A program made the position numbers and the translations under genes. This document shows positions 23,375-32,014 of a stretch of 36,842 bases of DNA, piece after piece. Under the pieces are notes generated by a model, which had not been told where the DNA came from, searched no databases, and worked only from the letters and a program-made list of their open reading frames with translations. The number at the start of each line of letters is the position of its first letter. Position 1 is the first letter of the stretch. Source of the DNA: Bacillus sp. UNC41MFS5 (lineage in GTDB: Bacteria > Bacillota > Bacilli > Bacillales_B > DSM-18226); the NCBI RefSeq assembly GCF_000686805.1, contig NZ_KK366021.1, forward strand, positions 1 through 36,842. The letters are read 5' to 3'.

Positions 23375-23388
23375 TGCAAGCGGTTTCC
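23375..23388 (+). promoter_or_regulatory. Second cre-like site in the amylopullulanase leader
   Basis: TGCAAGCGGTTTCC keeps the central CG and matches most cre positions. It sits about 80 bases into the transcript, 23 bases before the ribosome site, where bound CcpA could block elongation. Confidence 0.45.
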
Positions 23389-23421
23389 TAGATTAATAGA
23401 GTAAGGGAAAGGAGATTTTTC

Positions 23422-26400
23422 ATGAAGAGAAAGCAGAAATCACTTCTGTCACTTGTTACAGTAGTTGGACTAATTATTCAATTATTTTCTGGACTTGTGA
23501 CAAGTCAAACAGCCAAAGCGGCAGAAACAACACCAAAGCAGGTTGTACTTGTTGGCAGTCTGCAGGAAGTTTTAGGAAATTCAGGAGATTGGGATCCATC
23601 CTCTTCCAAAACGCAAATGGCTTACCAAGGAAATGGTTTGTATAGCTTTACCGGCACACTGCCGGCAGGAGCATATGAGTACAAAATCGCCATTGGAGGA
23701 AGCTGGAATGAAAATTACGGAGACGGCGGCGCGCCTGGCGGAAACAACATTAAACTAACTCTGACCGAACAAAAAGAAGTCACCTTCTACTACAATGACA
23801 ATACCCATGCCATTGCTGATAGTACCCATTATACACTTTTGGCAGAAGACAAGATGCCTCGTTTAGTTGGAAGCATTCAACCTGCCATTAAGGCAGGGTC
23901 TGCCTGGAGTCCGGCAGACTCAACAGCGTTAATGGAGGACACCCATTTTGACAACATCTATTCCTTTACTGCAAAGGTACCTAGAGGCAGCTACGAATAC
24001 AAGATTGTATTGGGCAAAGACTGGACGGAATCCTACCCTGCTTCAAATGAGAAGCTGAATGTACTCTCTGATACGACAATCACATTTTTCTATAACAACC
24101 AAACAAAAGAAGTTTATTCAGATTATAAACCTATTGGATCTGATGGCATGATAGATAAGAATGGTCTTTATCATGATTCATGGGACCAAGTATACCGGAC
24201 GCCGTTTGGGGCAATTCCTGCAGGGAAACCCGTCACATTACGGGTATCGGCTAAAAAGGGTGACCTAACCAGAGCCAGCCTGTATGTGAAAAACTATAAT
24301 ACAGGCACAACAAAGGTGCTTTCAATGAAAAATGCAGGCTGGACAGACACAAAGGACAAAGGTGCCATTGAGTTCTGGGAAGCCACCTTTACTCCGTCTG
24401 ACAAAGGAGTTCACGGCTATAAATTCATTGCCGGTGATCAGGATACAACAGTGGAATACGGAGAAGACACACAGGAAGGGCATACCGGTAAAGCGGAGGA
24501 TAAAAATGCAGGACTCTTCCAATTGACCGTTTTCGACCCGGGCTATCAAACACCGGATTGGATGAAGGAAGCTGTTGTTTATCAAATCTATCCTGATCGT
24601 TTTTATAACGGTAACAAAGCAAATGACCATGTAAAGGATCAGATTGGAGCCCGAGGCAGCCAGCCAATAGAACATCCCGACTCCTGGTCATCCTTGCCTG
24701 ATAATCCATATGAACAAGGCACTGGCTCCTACACAGGGGACGGAGAATTTACAAACGACTTCTTTGGCGGCGACATTGCTGGTATTAAGGCGAAGCTTGA
24801 TTACCTTCAATCACTTGGCGTCAATACCCTATATTTAAACCCTATTGCACTTGCACCGTCCAACCATAAATATGATGCAACAGACTATAAACAGGTGGAT
24901 CCGATGTTTGGCTCGGAAAAAGAATTCGAGGATTTCGCCAAGGAATTGTCTAAACGGAACATGCACCTGATTTTGGACGGGGTATTTAATCATGTGGCTG
25001 ATGATTCCATCTATTTTGACCGCTACCACAAATATAAAACAGTGGGTGCCTATGAATACTGGTCTCGCATTTACGATTTAATGAATGACGAAAAATTGTC
25101 TGAAACTGCTGCTAAGGATAAGGCCAAACAGCAACTCCTGGCTGAAGGACAAACCTTTAGCCCATACGGCTTTGAAAACTGGTTCCATATTGAAAATGTT
25201 AAAGTTCCAAATGAAAAAGTCAACGGTGTTTCGACGGGTGAGCATTATAAGTATGAAGGCTGGTGGGGATACGACAGTCTTCCTGTATTCGAATCCGTTA
25301 ACGGCACAAAGGTTGACCATCCAAGTGAACTTAACAACACAGCATTGGCAAATTATATTTTTTATGACAAAGACTCAGTAGGAAAAACTTGGATTAATCG
25401 AGGTTCATCTGGCTGGCGCCTGGATGTAGCTAATGAAGTGGACAGTTCCTTCTGGCAGGAATTCCGCAAGCAAATGAAGTCCAAGACTATGATAGGAGCC
25501 GGAAAAACACTTCAAAAAGAAGAAGAGCCACTTATTCTAGGGGAAATTTGGGATGATGCATCCAAGTACTTCTTAGGGGATCAATATGACTCAGTCATGA
25601 ACTATCGTTTCCGAGGAGCCATTTTGGATTACTTAAAGAACGGTAATGCCGCTAATGCACAAAACACACTTCTCGCTATACAGGAGGACTATCCAAAGGA
25701 AGCTTTTTATGCCCTGATGAACCTGATGGGATCCCATGATACAGCTCGGGCAATCTTCCTGTTAGGCAATGGAACGGATACGTATTTCAGAGCGGAACAA
25801 GATCCGAACTACAAATACGATGAAGGTGTGAAGCGATTGAAGCTGGCTTCTATCCTGCAAATGGGTTACCCTGGAGCACCAACCATTTATTACGGAGATG
25901 AAGCGGGTCAAACAGGATCCAAAGACCCAGATGACCGACGCACATATCCGTGGGGGAACGAAAACAAAGACCTCATTGCACACTATCAAAAGATTGGTCA
26001 AATCCGCAAGGAAAATGCTGACCTATTCGCTCATGGCGATCTGCACCATTTATACGCAAAGGGTGATGTGTTAGCATATGTCCGGACAAAAGAAACAAAA
26101 TCTGGCCTTGTCATTATTAACAGAGGGAAAACCACACAAACGGTTGATATCGATACAAAAGTGCTGCTCGCGAATGGTCTTCGTTTTGTGGACCAATTGG
26201 ACCCTAAATATCTGACTACAACTAAGGATGGCAAGCTGTCATTAACAGTTCCAGCAGAGTCCGGAAGAATGTTAATAACGGTTAATGATGTTAAACAACC
26301 ACAGCCTGTTAAAGATGTTACCGGCACAGCTGGTTCTAAGGAGGTTACTTTAAGCTGGACAGGAACAGGTACAAAATACAATGTCTATCAATCTACAGTT

Positions 26401-27846
26401 TCAGGTGGATTATGGACAAAAGTGAAGGAAACTACAGGTACATCTGTGAACATTTCCGATTTAAATAATGGTCGTACCTACTATTTTGCTGTGACGGCCT
26501 TGAATGAAAGTGGTAATGAATCTGTACCTGCTGCCTCATCCGGCCTTGTGCCTCATTACAATGCTGCAAAGGCTAGTATTAAGGACCTGACTACTTTAGA
26601 CAACGGGGAACTGAATCTGGCACAGACCTCCAATGTTAAAGCAGCTTTTTACCTGACAGGCGCGACAGAAACTGGTGCAGCAGAAGGAATCACGGCCGAT
26701 CTCCAAGTAAGAATGAAAGGCCAAACCGCTTGGACATCTTACCCAGCCTTCTATAATGGCCAGGCTCAGGGAGACCAGGCTAATGAGTTTCAGGGAGGCT
26801 TTACAGCGTATGAGGCGGGCAAATATGAATACCGAATGGCATTTACGCCGGATTTAGGGAATACATGGGTTTACTCAATTACTGGTGAAGTGACCTTTTC
26901 ACACAGCACGTCTGATACTACCCCGCCTGCTAATGATGTTACTTTGGACACTCCGATCAAGGAATCCGGTCAGGTCAACTTGAACTGGAAACTCACGCAG
27001 CCGGATCAGCCATTTAAAACGGTCATTTACCGTGACGGCCAAATTCTTTCAACATTGGACGGCAGCGCCGCCACCTTCCGTGATTATCAGGTGGCAAATG
27101 GAACTGCCTACCAATATCAAGTGCGTGTCTATGACCAGGCTGGAAACCATGTAGAATCTAACAAGGTAAGTGTAACCCCTGAAATTGTTATGGTACAAGT
27201 AACCTTTAAGGTTCATGCACCGGATTATACAGCTTTAGCAGCGCAGGTCAATATACCAGGCAGCTTGAATGGTTGGAATACTACTGCCTGGACTATGAGC
27301 CGTAATGGCGCTGTGACGCCTGATTGGGAATACACAGTGGAGCTTGAAGAAGGAACTGAGCTTACGTATAAATATACGAGGGATAATACTTGGGATCATG
27401 AAGGGTTAGCAGATCATACGCCATCCGATCATTCGGATGACGATATCAGTAACTACGGCTATGGTGCCGCAGGAACCGATATGAAAATTGTGGTCACCAA
27501 CCAAGGGAACAACAAAATGGTTGTACAGGATACCATTCTGCGCTGGATTGATATGCCGCTGGCAGTCAGCCAAATCGATGTCAATGGATCAACTATCACT
27601 ATAAAGGGGAATGCAATTAAGGGAGCTGACCTCACTATCAATGGGGAAAAAGTGACAGTCGGAAATGATATGAATTTCACTCAATCCTTTACCCTTCAAG
27701 CAGGGCAGACACAAGTACCTGTTCACATTGAACCAAATGATACAACCAAGTCCAACATCTTTAAAGGCGACGGCGGTTCCATCAACAAGAATACAAAGAA
27801 TTATGTAATCGATGTCATTACAAAAACGATTAGCGAGACCAAATAA
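23422..27846 (+). CDS. apu: Secreted multidomain amylopullulanase-like GH13 enzyme
   Basis: A 1474-residue extracellular enzyme for starch and pullulan. A signal peptide ends near AKA/AE (33-35). Two copies of a starch-binding X25-type module (about 39-137 and 147-240, each with SW.. and YEYKI motifs) are followed by an N-terminal beta domain (241-378) and the GH13 barrel (379 to about 870): DGVFNHV, nucleophile Asp668 in GWRLDVANEVD, acid/base Glu708 in GEIWDD, Asp773 in GSHDTARA. The tail has a beta domain, a fibronectin III domain (about 957-1045), an Ig-like domain, a second fibronectin-like domain (1167-1254), a CBM20-like module (1255-1371) and an unassigned end. The GWRLDVANEV motif is that of neopullulanases and amylopullulanases. 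No LPXTG or S-layer anchor is seen. The exact bond specificity needs assay. Confidence 0.93.
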   Translation: MKRKQKSLLSLVTVVGLIIQLFSGLVTSQTAKAAETTPKQVVLVGSLQEVLGNSGDWDPSSSKTQMAYQGNGLYSFTGTLPAGAYEYKIAIGGSWNENYGDGGAPGGNNIKLTLTEQKEVTFYYNDNTHAIADSTHYTLLAEDKMPRLVGSIQPAIKAGSAWSPADSTALMEDTHFDNIYSFTAKVPRGSYEYKIVLGKDWTESYPASNEKLNVLSDTTITFFYNNQTKEVYSDYKPIGSDGMIDKNGLYHDSWDQVYRTPFGAIPAGKPVTLRVSAKKGDLTRASLYVKNYNTGTTKVLSMKNAGWTDTKDKGAIEFWEATFTPSDKGVHGYKFIAGDQDTTVEYGEDTQEGHTGKAEDKNAGLFQLTVFDPGYQTPDWMKEAVVYQIYPDRFYNGNKANDHVKDQIGARGSQPIEHPDSWSSLPDNPYEQGTGSYTGDGEFTNDFFGGDIAGIKAKLDYLQSLGVNTLYLNPIALAPSNHKYDATDYKQVDPMFGSEKEFEDFAKELSKRNMHLILDGVFNHVADDSIYFDRYHKYKTVGAYEYWSRIYDLMNDEKLSETAAKDKAKQQLLAEGQTFSPYGFENWFHIENVKVPNEKVNGVSTGEHYKYEGWWGYDSLPVFESVNGTKVDHPSELNNTALANYIFYDKDSVGKTWINRGSSGWRLDVANEVDSSFWQEFRKQMKSKTMIGAGKTLQKEEEPLILGEIWDDASKYFLGDQYDSVMNYRFRGAILDYLKNGNAANAQNTLLAIQEDYPKEAFYALMNLMGSHDTARAIFLLGNGTDTYFRAEQDPNYKYDEGVKRLKLASILQMGYPGAPTIYYGDEAGQTGSKDPDDRRTYPWGNENKDLIAHYQKIGQIRKENADLFAHGDLHHLYAKGDVLAYVRTKETKSGLVIINRGKTTQTVDIDTKVLLANGLRFVDQLDPKYLTTTKDGKLSLTVPAESGRMLITVNDVKQPQPVKDVTGTAGSKEVTLSWTGTGTKYNVYQSTVSGGLWTKVKETTGTSVNISDLNNGRTYYFAVTALNESGNESVPAASSGLVPHYNAAKASIKDLTTLDNGELNLAQTSNVKAAFYLTGATETGAAEGITADLQVRMKGQTAWTSYPAFYNGQAQGDQANEFQGGFTAYEAGKYEYRMAFTPDLGNTWVYSITGEVTFSHSTSDTTPPANDVTLDTPIKESGQVNLNWKLTQPDQPFKTVIYRDGQILSTLDGSAATFRDYQVANGTAYQYQVRVYDQAGNHVESNKVSVTPEIVMVQVTFKVHAPDYTALAAQVNIPGSLNGWNTTAWTMSRNGAVTPDWEYTVELEEGTELTYKYTRDNTWDHEGLADHTPSDHSDDDISNYGYGAAGTDMKIVVTNQGNNKMVVQDTILRWIDMPLAVSQIDVNGSTITIKGNAIKGADLTINGEKVTVGNDMNFTQSFTLQAGQTQVPVHIEPNDTTKSNIFKGDGGSINKNTKNYVIDVITKTISETK

Positions 27847-27856
27847 GTTGGAATCG

Positions 27857-27890
27857 AAAAGGTTTGCCGGGATCATGGCAGACCTTTTTT
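27857..27890 (+). terminator. Terminator of the amylopullulanase-like gene
   Basis: Twelve-base-pair stem AAAAGGTTTGCC / GGCAGACCTTTT (one G-U pair), eight-base loop, followed by further T. Confidence 0.92.
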
Positions 27891-28008
27891 CCAATTATAT
27901 TTTTCTAAATACATTTCAAACTTTTAAATTATGGGTCTATTCCTAAATTTGGACTTTGAAAGGACGCATTCTTATATAGAACGCTCCGGTGTTAAGATTG
28001 GTTCTATA

Positions 28009-29123
28009 CTAATGCAGTGATTCCATCTCTTCTAGAACAGTATCTTCATAGGCATGTTTTTTCCCATTAAGTATGTCTTGAACTTTAACCGGCTGGCCGA
28101 TTGCAGCAGATTCAAGTGCAGCAAATACAACTCTAATGCTTCCAAGCCTCTTTCAGCACTCGAAATAGGTGTCTTCTTTTCAGCAATTGCTTCCCATAAT
28201 TCCACATAGGAATGGGCAAATGGATTTTTAACAATATTCGGGGCAAAACGTTCAATCAGTTCCGGCATCAGAATTTTTTGCCCATCTTGAAGAGTGACAT
28301 GCTGCCCAGGGCGAAGGCATCCTTTACTTCCATAAATCCACACACCACCGGTCCCTTCACCATGTGCCGATGTTGCACACATCCAATGCCCAAGTCCGCC
28401 ATTTGTAAACTTGAAGACCGTAACGGCCGTATCTTCTCCGGTAGGTTTGATCGTCACATTCCCATTACTTAATTCTTTTTCAAAAATTTCCGTATAGGCA
28501 AAAACCTCATCAATCGAACCATTGATTTCAGTAAAAGAGTGAGTTCTATGAACACCATGATCATTGATCCAGCCCGCTCCAGCTTGACCTTTCATATGCC
28601 GCCAAGGTGTACCGGCGAAAAATCCGCGATGCAATGTAACAGTTGCATAATCGATAATGAAAGATACACGACCGATCAGACCTTCTTTTACTGCCTTCGC
28701 GATCGCAACATTTTCTGCACCTAGTACACTTGGTTCAGATAGCGTTAATACTCGATTATACTTCTTAGCATCAGCGATCATTTTTCGGCCAAAGGAAGGA
28801 GAAATCGAAAGCGGCTTTTGCATTTGCACATGAACCCCAGCTGCAAAGCAATCTTCCGCTACTGTATGATGCAAATCATGATTAATTAAGACAGATACTG
28901 CATCTAATTGTCCTTTCTCTAACAACAAACGATAATCCGTAAATACTGCAGGACGTTTACCTAATCGTTTTTCCACCTCTGAAGCAAAATTTTCTGCTCT
29001 TTCCTGTTCAATATCACAAACCGCTGTCAATTCAAATGTTTTTAGCCCTTTTCTCTTTAACTCTTCTAAGCCTTCAACATGTGCAATGGCAATAACACCA
29101 CACCCGATAAAACCAAGTTTCAT
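28009..29123 (-). pseudogene. Gfo/Idh/MocA-family oxidoreductase with a one-base frameshift near the C-terminus
   Basis: From the ATG at 29123 (site GGGGGAG) it reads as an NAD(P)-dependent oxidoreductase: LGFIGCGVIAIAHVEG, VQMQKPLSI with the catalytic lysine, GWINDHGVHRTHSF. Near 28131-28136 the frame slips. After GLEA the current frame gives an unrelated 34-residue tail ending at 28032, whereas the -1 frame reads RVVFAALESAAIGQPVKVQD, a normal family C-terminus, and ends at TAG 28009-28011. Restoring one base (for example TTAAGAG instead of TTAGAG) gives a 371-residue protein of normal length. It could be a real mutation or a sequencing error in an A run. It follows fructokinase by 55 bases, so it may act on a sugar from the sucrose/fructan locus. 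The core and cofactor fold are intact. Confidence 0.85.
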
Positions 29124-29178
29124 AGAATTCTCTCCCCCTTTTAATGATTAATAAATTTTTCATAGACATCGGACGAAT

Positions 29179-30165
29179 TTAATAACTATTTATCAACTTA
29201 TCCTTAAAACCGATTACTTCCTCATGGGTTGGTATGGCAGAAATAGCGCCTACTTTCGTACAAACCATTGCTCCCACTTTATTGCTAAAGAAAATGATTT
29301 GTTTCAGTTGTTCGAAGTCTTTTAAAACTCTCTTTGGTTCTGTTGCTCTAGCCAACTGGTAAAGTGTTGCGCCTACGAATGCATCACCCGCACCGGTAGA
29401 ATCGATAGAATCGACTTTTATACTTGGAACCATCTCCATATTTTTCCCAGTAGAAATCATCGTTCCTTCTTTTCCTAAAGTAACGGCAATGACGGAGGCA
29501 CCTATTTTGTGAAGGGCAGCGATGCCCTCCCTTATATCGTTCATCCCAGAAATTATCATTAATTCCTCATCACTGACTTTAACAAAATCAGCTTTAGAGA
29601 TTCCCTTTTTCGCTAAGTCCACAAAATCATTCATTCTACCTTTCCATAAATCGATTCGGTAGTTAGGGTCAAATGAGATAAACTTACCTTCTTCCTTTGC
29701 TGCTTCCATGACATTTAGATAAGTAGATTGAAAGGGATTCGTTAATAAAGCAGTCGCTGATCCGAAGTGAAGAATACCAGCATCCTTGATTCTATTTTTA
29801 TCAAAATCATTTTCCGTTAAAAAGGCATCGGCCCCGCGATTAAAGACAAAATCTCTTTCGCCATTTGCCTTTAATGAAACAAATGCCAGCGTGGTTGGAT
29901 GCTCATCATCAAGGACCAGCATCGAGGTATCGACATTCACTTCGTCTAATGTATTTTTTAAAAAATACCCGAACGGATCTTTGCCAACTTTCCCACTGAA
30001 GTGGGCACTGCCCCCTAGTTTCACAATCGTTGCACACACATTGGCGGGTGCTCCCCCTGCCTGTTTTTCAAAATGTTGCCCTTTAACTAAATCGATGTCT
30101 ACATCTGTGCAGAAAAAATCAATTAATAATTCGCCGATACAAATGACGGATGTATTGGTCTTCAT
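29179..30165 (-). CDS. scrK: Fructokinase (PfkB/ribokinase family)
   Basis: A 328-residue cytosolic sugar kinase that phosphorylates the fructose released by the GH32 enzymes. PfkB signatures: substrate-side [16 protein letters not shown] (37-52), DPNYR (166-170), and the anion hole with catalytic base GAGDAF (Asp261). The ATG at 30165 has GAGTGAGG two bases before it plus a better-spaced AAAGGAAGAG. The frame continues open upstream through a GC-rich repeat, but that is accidental. It lies 3' of the second GH32 gene, separated by that gene's terminator and the repeat, so its promoter is uncertain. The Gfo/Idh gene follows after 55 bases. Confidence 0.93.
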   Translation of the reverse strand: MKTNTSVICIGELLIDFFCTDVDIDLVKGQHFEKQAGGAPANVCATIVKLGGSAHFSGKVGKDPFGYFLKNTLDEVNVDTSMLVLDDEHPTTLAFVSLKANGERDFVFNRGADAFLTENDFDKNRIKDAGILHFGSATALLTNPFQSTYLNVMEAAKEEGKFISFDPNYRIDLWKGRMNDFVDLAKKGISKADFVKVSDEELMIISGMNDIREGIAALHKIGASVIAVTLGKEGTMISTGKNMEMVPSIKVDSIDSTGAGDAFVGATLYQLARATEPKRVLKDFEQLKQIIFFSNKVGAMVCTKVGAISAIPTHEEVIGFKDKLINSY

Positions 30166-30204
30166 TTCCTCACTCTTCCTTTCTATTAGCTCTGTTAACC
30201 TTGC

Positions 30205-30337
30205 CTGTTGATTTCCGCTCCAGGCACTTCGCTTTCCGCGGGCGGTCCGGGGAGCCTCCTCGTCGCTGCGCTCCTGCGGGGTCTCCCCTGCCCCGTCCTC
30301 CCGCAGGAGTCTTCGTGCCTTCCACTCCAATCAACAG
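30205..30337. repeat. GC-rich dispersed repeat element with inverted ends
   Basis: A 133-base element bounded by CTGTTGATT and AATCAACAG. Next to the ends are CCGCTCCAGGC and, facing it, GCCTTCCACTCC. Inside, CTCCTGCGGGG (from about 30270) faces CTCCCGCAGGAG (from about 30298), so it can fold into a strong structure. Its GC content is far above the AT-rich neighbourhood. From memory, elements with these CTTCGCTTTCCGCG and CTCCCGCAGGAG stretches occur in many copies in Bacillaceae genomes; copy number could not be checked. It separates the scrK ribosome site from all upstream DNA. Confidence 0.75.
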
Positions 30338-30378
30338 GGTGCCAAAATAAACAATAGCCTTTAACCTAGCCTTTTTTT

Positions 30379-30437
30379 ATAAATCATTCTTCTTGCAAAA
30401 ACAAAACTCTAACCCGATATATTCGATTAGAGCTTTG
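30379..30437 (-). terminator. Terminator behind the second GH32 gene
   Basis: CTCTAA-CC-CGA (30407-30417) pairs with TCG-AT-TTAGAG (30422-30432) around a small bulge; CAAAA/CTTTG lengthens it. On the minus strand it is followed by TTTTGTTTTTG. It ends the permease-binding protein-GH32 transcript. Confidence 0.65.
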
Positions 30438-30450
30438 TTGAATAATGAAA

Positions 30451-31929
30451 TTACTTCCCCCAAATGGATTCTAGTTCTGTTAATTTCAATGAGGAAACCC
30501 AGGTACTTCCTTCCTCTGAAAATAAAACAAGATCCTCATATGGTTGATTGGGAAAGATTAAGCTCGTCAAAGCAACCTTACCATCATTGACCAGCACCTC
30601 TACGGATGAAGCATCGATCATGATTTGAAGATTGAGTCTGTTATTCTCCATTTTAACTGAAGCTTCTTGGACGGCTGGGAATGATTCTGAAAAAGCATTG
30701 TCGCCCGCGCTGGTTCTGTCAACTGATACTAGTTCCTTGTCGACATCATAACGAATCACTGTCTTTTCGTCTTCAGAACCTTGTAATACGAGACCAAATA
30801 TATTAGATGCTTGTTTTTCAAACTCTATATTCACTTCCAATAATGAACTCATCAAATTAATAGAAATAGGTTTGCTTGAATCAATCGTTAGATTTTGATA
30901 AACTTTAGAATCTTTTCGAATCGAATCAATTTCTGAAACCACTTTTTGAACTAAGCGCACCCCATCGTCACTCGCTGTTAACGATAAGGTACGAGGTAAA
31001 GTCATCACACTGCGCCATTTTTCCGTTGGTACTTGGTTTGCATAGCGCCAGTTACTCATCCAGCCAATATAAATTCTTCTGCCATCGTGTGAAGGGATAT
31101 CTGACCAGCTGACACCAGCATAATTATCCCGCCCATAATCTAACCAAAGGACCGTTTCATCGTGATTATCATTTACGAATGTGGTCCCATCAAAAACACC
31201 AATAAAATACTGTGTTCTTGACCCTTCTTTAAATTCAGGGTTATCACCGATGCTGACAAACATGACCCACTTTTGCTTGTTTTCGTCACCATCTACTGGC
31301 AAACGAAACAGGTCTGGACATTCCCACACGCCGTCATGTGAACCAGCCTGATGGCCAAATTCACTAGCAAACTCCCATTCTTTTAGGTTAGTAGATGTAT
31401 AGATGGTTACCGTTTGACCCGTCGCTAAAACCATCACCCATTTATTCGTTTCTTCATGCCAAAATACTTTTGGATCACGATAATCGGTTATGTTGACATC
31501 AGACAGGACTGGATTTCCTTCGTATTTCGCCCATGTTCTACCATTGTCGTTACTATATGCGAGACTTTGACGCTGACGCGGCCGTTCGGAGTTTGGATAG
31601 TTATCGGCACTTGTATAAATGGCGACTAACCCTGGTTCATCCGGGAAAAATCCTGATGTGTTATTCCAATCAACCACTGCACTACCCGAGAAAATGGCTC
31701 CATGCTCATCTGGATAAAGTGCGATGGGCAGCTGTTCCCACTGAATTAAATCCTTACTAACGGCATGGCCCCAGTGCATGGGTCCCCAAGTTGTACCAAA
31801 GGGATGGTACTGGTAAAAAAGGTGATATTCATCATTAAAAAAGACCATTCCGTTCGGGTCATTCATCCATTTTTCTTCAGGGGAAAAATGAAATTGCGGC
31901 CGATGCTTTTCTTGATATCGTTGTGTCAT
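30451..31929 (-). CDS. GH32 beta-fructosidase of the levanase/exo-inulinase type, intracellular
   Basis: A 492-residue enzyme. Catalytic residues: nucleophile Asp24 in WMNDPNG, Asp152 in RDPKV and acid/base Glu203 in ECPD, followed by a beta-sandwich with DASSVEVLVNDG. The N-terminal segment (HFSPEEKWMNDPNG, HPFGTTWGPMHWGHAVSKDL, YPDEHGAIFSGSAV) is the SacC/exo-inulinase style and differs from the ScrB-style enzyme at 5477. No signal peptide is present, so it should act on imported sucrose or short fructans. The ATG at 31929 has AAGGGAG. It follows the binding-protein gene after 85 bases with a hairpin in between, and a terminator follows it. Confidence 0.92.
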   Translation of the reverse strand: MTQRYQEKHRPQFHFSPEEKWMNDPNGMVFFNDEYHLFYQYHPFGTTWGPMHWGHAVSKDLIQWEQLPIALYPDEHGAIFSGSAVVDWNNTSGFFPDEPGLVAIYTSADNYPNSERPRQRQSLAYSNDNGRTWAKYEGNPVLSDVNITDYRDPKVFWHEETNKWVMVLATGQTVTIYTSTNLKEWEFASEFGHQAGSHDGVWECPDLFRLPVDGDENKQKWVMFVSIGDNPEFKEGSRTQYFIGVFDGTTFVNDNHDETVLWLDYGRDNYAGVSWSDIPSHDGRRIYIGWMSNWRYANQVPTEKWRSVMTLPRTLSLTASDDGVRLVQKVVSEIDSIRKDSKVYQNLTIDSSKPISINLMSSLLEVNIEFEKQASNIFGLVLQGSEDEKTVIRYDVDKELVSVDRTSAGDNAFSESFPAVQEASVKMENNRLNLQIMIDASSVEVLVNDGKVALTSLIFPNQPYEDLVLFSEEGSTWVSSLKLTELESIWGK

Positions 31930-31964
31930 ATGGTTTCACTCCCTTGTTATTCTACATTGGAATA

Positions 31965-31995
31965 AGGCTGTACGAATGCTTGCACTGTACAGCCT
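31965..31995 (-). other. Intercistronic hairpin between binding-protein and GH32 genes
   Basis: Perfect nine-base-pair stem AGGCTGTAC / GTACAGCCT with a 13-base loop and no T-run. It directly follows the binding-protein stop (20 bases), the same position as the hairpin behind the other binding-protein gene at 11060. Confidence 0.65.
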
Positions 31996-32014
31996 CAGCC
32001 CAATCTTTAATCTA

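Noticed and set aside
29786..30211. Plus-strand open frame of 141 codons opposite fructokinase
   Set aside because: It is antisense to the conserved kinase, with no start signal or family resemblance.
30166..30330. N-terminal extension of fructokinase through the GC-rich repeat
   Set aside because: The extension is Arg/Glu-rich translation of the repeat; the ATG at 30165 gives a normal-length PfkB protein with a ribosome site.
30205..30337. CRISPR or riboswitch interpretation of the GC-rich element
   Set aside because: There is no repeat-spacer pattern; the structure is one folded unit with inverted ends, typical of a dispersed repeat.
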